Virus record (IMG/VR): IMGVR_UViG_3300034061_005043
Coordinates: 1 to 23,162 of that record
From: a virus
DNA: 23,162 nucleotides
Reading direction: 5' to 3' (one strand)
Below the pieces are notes generated by a model that saw only the letters and a program-made list of their open reading frames with translations, was not told the origin of the DNA and ran no database searches. A program made the translations under genes and the position numbers. This document shows, in pieces, positions 7,628 to 15,100 of this stretch (within the stretch, counting starts at the first letter, position 1; each line of letters begins with the position of its first letter).

Positions 7628-8266
7628 ATGGCAACAGTGACAGCAGGATATACATGGACGAGCGGCGAGACCGTGACACCGGCGAAGCTCAACTCAGCGG
7701 CGGCGCCAACGGTGGCGGTGGCCAACGATGAGATCACCACGGCAAAGATTTTGGACGCAAATGTGACAGCGGCCAAGCTGGCCAGCAATGCCGTGGAGAC
7801 GGCGAAGATTTTGGATGCCAACGTCACTCAAGCAAAGCTCGCAGCAAATGTCGCTGGCACTGGTCCGGTGTTTAGGGCCAGACAGTCATCGGCGCAGACG
7901 CTGTCTGTCAGCGCAAGCGCGGCAAAAGTAAATTTGCAATCAGAGGACATCGACACGGCCTCTTGCTTCGACACATCAACCTCTAGGTTCACTCCAAATG
8001 TTGCAGGATATTACTACTTTTACGGTCAGTTCAGAATTAACAACGCCGGAATTGTTGTTCAGGCCAGAATCCATAAGAACGGAAGCCTTGCTGCTGCTGG
8101 TATTGGCGCAGACGTAAATACGTCCTCCGTCTCGGACATAATCTATATGAACGGCACAACGGATTACGTTGAGCTGTTTGCAATTCATTTCGGAGCCGCC
8201 AGCCAAACAATAACAGCGCTGGGTATTGACACGTTTTTCACGGGCTATCTCGCCCGCGCTGCGTAA
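7628..8266 (+). CDS. Tail fibre with C1q-like C-terminal domain
   Basis: 212 residues with a consensus ribosome site AAGGAG (7615-7620) 7 nt before ATG. N-terminal 1-30 is a probable virion-docking segment; residues 32-75 carry two copies of an alternating helix repeat (TAKILDANVTAAKLA, TAKILDANVTQAKLA) typical of trimeric stalks; residues 80-212 resemble a C1q/TNF-like jelly roll (FTPNVAGYYYFYGQFRINN and VELFAIHFG). This architecture indicates a trimeric receptor-binding fibre. The C1q-coding part (about 7920-8220) is more A/T-rich than its surroundings, suggesting module exchange. Confidence 0.75.
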   Translation: MATVTAGYTWTSGETVTPAKLNSAAAPTVAVANDEITTAKILDANVTAAKLASNAVETAKILDANVTQAKLAANVAGTGPVFRARQSSAQTLSVSASAAKVNLQSEDIDTASCFDTSTSRFTPNVAGYYYFYGQFRINNAGIVVQARIHKNGSLAAAGIGADVNTSSVSDIIYMNGTTDYVELFAIHFGAASQTITALGIDTFFTGYLARAA

Positions 8267-8616
8267 TGACCCCATGGCAAAAAGCAAGGCAATGGTGGGA
8301 CGACAACTCGACCGACGAGACCTTCGAGGAAACGCTCGGATGGCACATGTCGCACGGCGTGCTGCATGCCACGCCGGAACTCTTCATGTTGGCACGCGAG
8401 GTATACTGGGATGCAGAGACGGAGGAGATGCACGATGACCGCGAGCCGAACGCTTGGTTCGTGGAGCTGGCTGCTTCTACTCGCTGCGCAAACCCTGTGC
8501 GGGAGTGCATGCGCGTGGTCCCGCATCCGCAGCAATACGCGCTGTGGTGCCGGCATAACACATTTGAAATCAAAGCCCATGACTGGGCGAAACTAGCAAA
8601 GAAAGTGAGGCTATAA
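8266..8616 (+). CDS. Hypothetical protein (116 aa)
   Basis: 116 residues, Trp- and His-rich, no membrane segment: MTPWQKARQWWDD, then LGWHMSHGVLHATPELFMLAREV, and EIKAHDWAKLAKKV at the end. Several Cys (RCANPVREC, LWCRHN) are scattered rather than clustered. Overlaps the fibre stop as TAATG. Proteins with this kind of HPxxYALWxR pattern occur next to fibre genes in uncultured phages; their role is unknown. Could be a fibre-assembly factor. Confidence 0.6.
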   Translation: MTPWQKARQWWDDNSTDETFEETLGWHMSHGVLHATPELFMLAREVYWDAETEEMHDDREPNAWFVELAASTRCANPVRECMRVVPHPQQYALWCRHNTFEIKAHDWAKLAKKVRL

Positions 8617-8618
8617 TT

Positions 8619-9497
8619 ATGGGAGGTGGAGGAGGAAAAAAACGAAAGAAGCCGCAGGTGCATCACCCTGCGCCCTTGGACGTTAAGGCAATCATGCAGG
8701 CCGGCAGCGAAGCCGCCGTGAAGCAGATCCAAGAGGAATACCGGCAACTCATCGCCAATTACCCCACGCTGGAAAACCTGTCTTTCGGCACGGTGGAGCG
8801 CATCCGTGGACTGCTCAACAACCAAGAGACGCAAGACGCGCAGTCCGCCGTGCGCCGCGCCATGGCGTTGAGCCGACCGGAGGACGCAGAGCCTACGAGC
8901 ATCGAGCGACGACTCTACGACGACACCGAGCGCGACTTGGCGCTTGGCCGCTCGCTCTCACCGGAGCAAGAGCGCGCAGCACAGCAGTCCGCCCGCGCCG
9001 CTTTCGCGGCAAGAGGCTTGGGCACGTCGATGGGCAGCAGCGCCGCCGAGATCCTCAACCGTGACGCCATGGCTACTCAGCGAGAAGCCGAGCGGAGGGC
9101 GGCTGCGTCTCAGGCGAACAACATGATGATGGGCAATGTCATGAACCGTCGCGGCATGATGGCCGACAACCTCTACGCCGGCGCCGGAAACTTGCTGGCG
9201 GTTGATCCGCAGAACCGCGCGCTGGGCATCGGGCTGCAAAGCGCCCAGAACCAGCAGGGCATGATGATGAACCAGATCGGCAGCGCGTTCGCTGGCGCCA
9301 ACCAAATGGCGGGCAACGCGGCGAGCTTCAACTTCAACGCGCAGGAAAGCCGCAACAATGCCGCGCTGAACAACTGGGCGTCCATGCGTTCCGCGCAAAT
9401 GCAAGCCGGCGCGGCCAACAACTCGGCGACCATGGGCATGATCGGCAGTGGCGTTGGTGCTGCGGCTGGTCTGGCCGTTGTGGGCATTGCCATCTAA
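8619..9497 (+). CDS. Internal virion / ejection protein candidate (T7 gp14-like position)
   Basis: 292 residues. Basic Gly-rich start (MGGGGGKKRKKPQ), a helical middle with many Ala, Gln, Arg and Glu (RAAQQSARAAFAARGLGTSMGSSAAEILN), then an Ala/Asn/Met/Gln-rich segment with MMMGN and QGMMMNQIGSAFAGANQMAGNAA, ending in a hydrophobic Gly/Ala helix (GMIGSGVGAAAGLAVVGIAI). Such low-complexity helical proteins with a membrane-compatible end are typical of podovirus internal proteins ejected to form a channel through the envelope. First gene of the ejection block; TAATG overlap with the following PAPS-reductase-like gene. Confidence 0.6.
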   Translation: MGGGGGKKRKKPQVHHPAPLDVKAIMQAGSEAAVKQIQEEYRQLIANYPTLENLSFGTVERIRGLLNNQETQDAQSAVRRAMALSRPEDAEPTSIERRLYDDTERDLALGRSLSPEQERAAQQSARAAFAARGLGTSMGSSAAEILNRDAMATQREAERRAAASQANNMMMGNVMNRRGMMADNLYAGAGNLLAVDPQNRALGIGLQSAQNQQGMMMNQIGSAFAGANQMAGNAASFNFNAQESRNNAALNNWASMRSAQMQAGAANNSATMGMIGSGVGAAAGLAVVGIAI

Positions 9498-10444
9498 TGA
9501 CAAAATTAGTTTCAGAGACGTGTGGCAAGATTGAGCGTTGGCTGGGCGCCAGCGCCAGCCCCGTCGTGCTTTGGAGCGGCGGCAAGGATTCAACGGCGAT
9601 GCTGCACCTGATCCACCATAAGGTCGGGGCGAAGTTGCCGGTGATCCAGTGGCGTGAACCGCGCTTCCGGCACCGTTACGCTTACTCAGACATGCTCGCC
9701 CAAGCGTGGGATCTGGAGATGTATGACTATGCTCCGAGCGGATACGCCATCACCGATGGACATGATATCGAAACCGGAATCCCGCGTTTTGATTTTGTAA
9801 AGTTCTACGAAATGGCGCCGAACAAAGTGATGTCGCTGTGCCTAGGAACTGAATATCCGAAAGACGGCGAGCCATATCTGTGCGGGCTGGAAGCCCTGAA
9901 GCGCCCAACCGGCACATTCAACTTCCCGTGGGACGCCGCCTTCCACGGCCAAAAAAGCGCCGACGTGGATCTCATCAAAGGCCAAGTGCCGCTCGCGCAG
10001 GACGCTTTGGTGCAGGTCGGTGTGCCGACCCAATACTACCCAATGCGCCACTGGTCGGATGCCGACGTGTGGAATTACCTCGAAGCCGAAGGCGTGCCCA
10101 ACGACGAGACGCGCTACGAGAAGGCGGACGGCGTGTGGCGACACCGGAAGGACAAGAGCGCAAACAGCGACTACTATCCGGTGTGCTGGAACTGCGTGAA
10201 CCGCCACCTCGGCGGCACCGTCTGGTGCCCGAAGAATCAATGCGAGACGAACAACATCAGCCATCTAGCACCCTACATCGACCTGCAATCGGAGGCGCAG
10301 GGCTTCCGCCCGACGTGGAGCGATTCGACTGTCAACGGTGTGGCGCATGCTGCAGTCACAAGTGGAGCTGGCCAGTCTTACGACGAGACCGATCTGACGC
10401 CGCTGGCATCCCGCAATGGATGCTTAGAGACGACTACCCTTTGA
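9497..10444 (+). CDS. PAPS reductase-like (adenine nucleotide alpha-hydrolase) protein
   Basis: 315 residues. PP-loop SGGKDS at 27-32 after a beta strand (PVVLW) binds the nucleotide phosphate in this superfamily. Residues 181-195 (YPMRHWSDADVWNYL) match the conserved block after the core in CysH/DndC-like enzymes. Cys230-x2-Cys233 and Cys244-x4-Cys249 form a four-Cys cluster that may hold Fe-S or zinc; the CysH ECGxH tail is absent. The reaction could be sulfonucleotide reduction or sulfur transfer/adenylation of another substrate. The gene is unusual inside an ejection-protein block. The last ~45 residues (after about 270) look unlike the family and are encoded where an overlapping frame codes the YkgJ motif. 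TAATG-coupled upstream. Confidence 0.8.
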   Translation: MTKLVSETCGKIERWLGASASPVVLWSGGKDSTAMLHLIHHKVGAKLPVIQWREPRFRHRYAYSDMLAQAWDLEMYDYAPSGYAITDGHDIETGIPRFDFVKFYEMAPNKVMSLCLGTEYPKDGEPYLCGLEALKRPTGTFNFPWDAAFHGQKSADVDLIKGQVPLAQDALVQVGVPTQYYPMRHWSDADVWNYLEAEGVPNDETRYEKADGVWRHRKDKSANSDYYPVCWNCVNRHLGGTVWCPKNQCETNNISHLAPYIDLQSEAQGFRPTWSDSTVNGVAHAAVTSGAGQSYDETDLTPLASRNGCLETTTL

Positions 10445-10605
10445 TGAAGACGACGAACAACCGCTGCGTGGCGCTGACCGGCGAAGTCGGATGCGGCGTC
10501 TCTTGCTCAATTTACAACAACCGACCAAACGCCTGCCGCGCGTTTGTGGCGGGATCACAACTGTGCCTTGAGGCACGGGCTGCGGCGGGAATTAAGGAGG
10601 AATAA
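10315..10605 (+). CDS. YkgJ-family cysteine-cluster (zinc/iron-chelating) protein
   Basis: 96 residues if begun at GTG 10315. Residues 6-13 (CQRCGACC) and 64-77 (CSIYNNRPNACRAF) are the two signatures of the YkgJ/UPF0153 family, thought to bind zinc or an Fe-S cluster; Cys51, Cys60 and Cys84 add further ligands. The first signature lies entirely within the 3' end of the preceding gene in another frame (130-nt overlap). Other starts are ATG 10240 (121 aa) and ATG 10444, which overlaps the upstream TGA but would lose CxxCxxCC. No good ribosome site precedes GTG 10315; GGAGGCG at 10291 is too far away. A frameshift fusion with the upstream gene is an alternative. The reading frame is certain, the start is not. 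Confidence 0.75.
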   Translation: MERFDCQRCGACCSHKWSWPVLRRDRSDAAGIPQWMLRDDYPLMKTTNNRCVALTGEVGCGVSCSIYNNRPNACRAFVAGSQLCLEARAAAGIKEE

Positions 10606-10609
10606 AATT

Positions 10610-11110
10610 ATGTTCGGGTATGCACCTACAGTAAATGATGAGAGCGGAGCGATCCGCGGACAGGGAATTGTCAACTCGGCGCAGATGAATGCGCAGGCGA
10701 AGGTCCAACTGGCTAATGATATCGGCGGGGCTTTGGTTAGTTTGGCGGGGGCTTATGGGCAGATGCAGGGCACCAAAGCCAAGGGAAAGAACTTCAAAAA
10801 GTTCATGGGCATGGCCGGAGAGACCTTTGGCTTTGATGAGAACCAACTCAGCGCCTTTACCGATATGGAGGACTACGATGCCGGCATGATGCTCGACAAC
10901 TTCGGATCGTGGATGCCCTCCATGGCCAATGCGCAGCTTGGCAAGCAGCGGATGGAGCAGGCCCCCGTCATGCAGGCCCAGAAGGTCACCGACCAGCGCG
11001 ACATCATGTACGAGCGCGAGCAACTGGCCCGCGAGCGGCAGGCGATGAGTACGCCGCCGGCGCCCGCCGCCGTTACCGTTCCTCCAGCCATGCGCCGATT
11101 TGGACCCTAA
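10610..11110 (+). CDS. Internal virion protein candidate (166 aa)
   Basis: 166 residues from ATG 10610, chosen because AAGGAGG at 10594-10600 is correctly spaced (9 nt) and the upstream extension is an Arg-rich shadow of the YkgJ gene. N-terminus MFGYAPTVNDESGAIRGQGIV, then a helical region with a Gly/Ala stretch (IGGALVSLAGAYGQM), Met/Asp-rich middle, and a charged helix (DIMYEREQLARERQAM) before a Pro-rich tail (TPPAPAAVTVPPAMRRF). No known domain. Position among ejection-block genes suggests an internal core or scaffold-type virion protein. Confidence 0.6.
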   Translation: MFGYAPTVNDESGAIRGQGIVNSAQMNAQAKVQLANDIGGALVSLAGAYGQMQGTKAKGKNFKKFMGMAGETFGFDENQLSAFTDMEDYDAGMMLDNFGSWMPSMANAQLGKQRMEQAPVMQAQKVTDQRDIMYEREQLARERQAMSTPPAPAAVTVPPAMRRFGP

Positions 11111-11116
11111 TCAATT

Positions 11117-12127
11117 ATGAGCAGCCCACGACGACTACCGCCAGCGGTTGAGCCGGACCTACCGCAAGACCCGAACGCCCTCCTTGATCCCAACGAAGAG
11201 CCGGTGCCGCCGGAGGTTCTGAACGGGTCTGTGCTGGATCAGGACAATCGTTTTTACGATGACCTCTACAACGACTCTGGCGCCGCACCGCAGGAGGTTA
11301 TCGATGACGTGTTGCCGGAGGTCCGCCGCGCCGAACCCGCGCCGCGGGAAGTGACGTCGTCCACCATGGACTTATCGTTCATCAACAAGCTCAACGACCC
11401 CAACCTGACGCAAGAGCAGGCCGCGGCGGAATACAACAAGCTGCCGCCGGCACTGCGCTATGTCTATGACCGTGTGGCGGACTTCTCGTACAACAACGCA
11501 GACACGCAGACACCCGCGCAGCTTGATCCGCGGGATGCTAACCGATGGCTGGATGAGTTTTATCAGACGCAGGACCGGATTGCGCTGCAGCAACAGGGGC
11601 CGCAGGCCCAAAGCCTGCAGAAGTTGCAGGCCGAAAAGGCGCAAAAGACGGTGGAGATGTCGAACGACATTCTTTCAATTATGGACCGCCTGCGCGGGTT
11701 CAAGAAAGGTGAAGAGGGTTCCGAAAAAAAGACGCCGAAGTATTTTGGGCGCGTTGGAACCTTTGACAGCCTTTTGCCAGCAGCGACCAGCGGAGATAGG
11801 GCCGGCTGGTATATCGACCACAAGACTTTGGAGGACACGCTTGCATTGGCCGAAGCTCAAGCAAACCGAGGCCAGGGCAACTTCACCGAAACGGAGCGGC
11901 TTATGCTTCGCTCTGCTGCGACGGGCGGCCTCAACTACGGCCGCGATGATGCGTCCTATGCTCAGATCTTTGAGGGCATGTACGACATGTTCAAGAACAA
12001 GGCAGAGGAACAAAAAGCAATCGCAAGCCCCGCCCAGGGCGCCCCGGCGGCGGCTGCGCCACAAACCAAAAAGGTCGGCAATCAAACCTGGGTCAGAACT
12101 CCTGACGGATGGCTACCGCAACGATAA
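11117..12127 (+). CDS. Internal virion protein candidate (336 aa)
   Basis: 336 residues, hydrophilic. The first ~75 residues are Pro/Asp/Glu-rich and probably disordered (DPNALLDPNEEPVPPEVLN). The centre is helical, including a Gln-rich coiled-coil-like stretch (QQQGPQAQSLQKLQAEKAQK). The end is Ala/Pro-rich with a short final motif VGNQTWVRTPDGWLPQR, similar to short C-terminal tags on phage virion proteins. No enzyme motif. It overlaps the giant ejection protein gene by 19 nt, so the two are probably translationally coupled. Confidence 0.6.
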   Translation: MSSPRRLPPAVEPDLPQDPNALLDPNEEPVPPEVLNGSVLDQDNRFYDDLYNDSGAAPQEVIDDVLPEVRRAEPAPREVTSSTMDLSFINKLNDPNLTQEQAAAEYNKLPPALRYVYDRVADFSYNNADTQTPAQLDPRDANRWLDEFYQTQDRIALQQQGPQAQSLQKLQAEKAQKTVEMSNDILSIMDRLRGFKKGEEGSEKKTPKYFGRVGTFDSLLPAATSGDRAGWYIDHKTLEDTLALAEAQANRGQGNFTETERLMLRSAATGGLNYGRDDASYAQIFEGMYDMFKNKAEEQKAIASPAQGAPAAAAPQTKKVGNQTWVRTPDGWLPQR

Positions 12128-15100
12128 CACGTCCCCTCACTGACGAGGAGATGAACGCCCTCGAGCAGCAGGCGCAGGCGTCAGAGTCGTTCTGGGGCAC
12201 CGTGGCCGGCGTGCCGCGGGAGGAGCCGCTCTCGGACGCGCAGGTGGAGTCCGCGGAAATGCGCAGCGGCACCGGCACGGCGCTGCAGCAGACATCGTTT
12301 GGGAGGGCGACCGATCCCGCAGCTCCGCAGCTACCGGAGCAGGAGCAGCGTCCGCTCTCGGACTGGGAGATGGAGGAGTTGGAAGACCAGACGGTGCGCG
12401 ACCCGTCTTATATCCCGACGTTCAACGAGTGGGATTCTTGGGATCAAAAGCGGGCGGCGCGGTCGAGTGCGGTGAATGGTTTCTTTCAAGGCGCCGGATC
12501 GATTGCCAGCGCGTTGGGCGGCGTGGTCTGGAGCCTGGGCAAGTTGCCTGGTGACTTCGTGTTCCGCGGGTTTGGGCCGGCGTACGACACGATGGTGCAT
12601 AGCTTGGCCGAGGGCGCGCGGCGATCGGGCGTGGGGCTGGCTGAGATTATTAATTACGCGGGCGATGTCTACGCGGACAGTAGCAGCGACATCCGCCGCA
12701 GCGCGGCGATCAATGACAAAATCCGGCAGCAGCTCGCCGCGGAGAACAAATTCACCGGCAACGCGCAGCAGGATGAGGCGATCCTTGAACAGGCGATCAA
12801 TGAGGCGCGTGCCGCGGGTCTTTATGGCAAGACGCCGGAGGAGACTGCCGCGCAGGCGCAGGAGGATCGCAAGACGGCGTACGACCGCTTCGTGCGCAAC
12901 CGGGCGCTGGAGCAGGAGTTTCTCGGCATTGGCAATTTTACGATGGGCAACGATCCCATCGAGACGGGACGCATTTTCGGACCCAAGACGGTCGGCGGCC
13001 AGCCGTCGCAGATCACCGCGGAGTCGGTGACGAAGCGGGCTTACGGCATCGATGACTCGAAGGTGGACGAAGGGCTGGCGACCTTCGGCATGCTGGCGCT
13101 GGACCCGATGGCGATTTTGCCGATGGGCGCGGGCGGCCTTTCCAAGCTGCGGGCGCTGCGGCGCATTTCGATTTTGGCCGACAAGCCGCTGGGCGGCGTG
13201 GCCAAGAGCGCGGGCTGGGCGGCGACCAAGGCCGAGAACCTGCAAGACCGGTTGATGCGCGCTGGCCTGACGAGTGACCGCTTGGCTAAGGCTTCCTTCG
13301 GTGTGGCGGTTGGTTCCGGCGCGCTGGGATTTTCGCAGAACAATGACGTAGCCAAGGGCATTGCCTTGGCCGCCGCGGTGCTGCCGGCGGTGCGCAAAAG
13401 CGGCGGCATCCTGCGCGGCGTGGAGTCCGCGGCGCAGTCGGGCCAGATGGTCGTGAAGGAAATGGGCGTGGGCGGCGTGGGCGTATTTCGCGCGGACTCG
13501 GCGTCTAGGCTGGCGGACGATGCGGCGATCCCCGGGCGCTACCGCGAGGCAATGCGCGGATTCTTTTCGGGACCGGAAAGCTCGCTCAAGAGGGCTTCGC
13601 AGAACGAGGGCATGTCACTGCGGGCGCGCAGGACATTGGGGACGCTCGATAACACGGGCGTGACGCAGGCGTTCCGATTGGCCGATGACGCCGTGTCCGG
13701 CGGACTAGCGGGCGCCGCGGTGGCCTCGCCGTTTGCTTTGATTGCGCCGGAGGACCAGCAGTCGCAGATTTTTGGCGCCATTGCCACAATGGGCGCCGCG
13801 GGCGGATTGATTGGCGGACCCTTGGCGCGTCGCACGCAGATGATCGACGCGGACATCGCGCGCATGCTGGCCGACGTGGACGCGGCGGGCGGTGACGCAG
13901 CCTACTTCTCCCAACTGCCGCACGAAACATTGGCCCGCCACGCTGCTATGCAGGGCGTGGTGTCCACCAAGGTAGACTGGGTGCCGCTGTCGGCGCAGGA
14001 TTACGCAGCCAACCTCGCCATGCCGGCGGCTAGTCGTGAGACGACCAAGGGGCTTTTTGTCGATGCCTCGGATGGCAACCGGCCGCGCATCTTCCTCGAC
14101 ATCGATCAGCTCGCCTCGGGCGATGTGGCCGGCCACGAAATCGGCCACGCCATCCTCAAGAGCGACATCCTGGGCGGTGAGATCAAGAACAACATGCGCA
14201 ACCAGGTCAACGTGCAGTATGGCCAAGACGGTGTGCAGGCCCGCGGGCGCGAGTATTTGGCCAGCATCATGGCGCGTGAAGTCGAGGCGGGCGTGACCGG
14301 CATCAAGCCGGAGGTGCTGACAGATGCGGAAATGCAGCGGGTGGCCAATGGCGCTTCGCCGGAGGACATCGTGCGGGCGCGCTGGGAAGATCCGCAGATG
14401 CGGCAGCGCATGATCGACGAGCGCATCGAGGACAAGAATCAGCGCGACCTCGCCGAGGGCAACATGGAGTGGGACTGGGCGCGGGACGAGATCGCCGCGG
14501 AGACATTCTCCGGGCTGTCGGGAGGCATTGATTTCCGCCGCATGCGCGAGGGCGGGCCGCTCGCCGGTATGCTTGGTGCAGCCAGCGGACTCTTTGACAT
14601 GATGGGTGCGAAGTTCCGCGGCAACGGCCGGCTGGAAACGCCGAACCGGGTTTTCGAGGAGAATCCGCTGTTTGACACGCCAGAGATGCGCCGAGCGGTG
14701 ACCAACTATACGAAACAATTTGAGCGCTACCTGGTCGGCATGGAGCGAGACTCGGCGCCGAAAAAGCGCGGCACGAAGGTGGCGCCGACCGGCAAGGCCA
14801 GCGAGGCGGCGCGCAGTCCGCATAACCGCGTCTATCAAAACGGAGCGGTGGTAGAGAACGACATCTTTATCTTGGACGCGAACGGCAACCCGATGCCGAA
14901 GTCGCAGCAGCAGGTCAACACGCAGGAGAAGGCGCGGGCGGCAACGCTCAAGTCGATCAACACGCGCACACGCCTGGTGCCGGTGCATAGTGCCGAGTGG
15001 GGCGCCCGCAAGGTGGGCAACCGCGTGGAAGTCGGCGGGCCTAATCTTCCGCTGCAGTTCGACAACTTCGTGCAGGTGCCGCAGTGGCTGCGGACCAAGG

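Noticed and set aside
9951-9957. AAAAAAG as a -1 slippery site for a reductase-YkgJ fusion
   Set aside because: In the reading frame the run is out of phase for the A AAA AAG heptamer (codons are CAA AAA AGC), and it lies more than 350 nt before the YkgJ motif.
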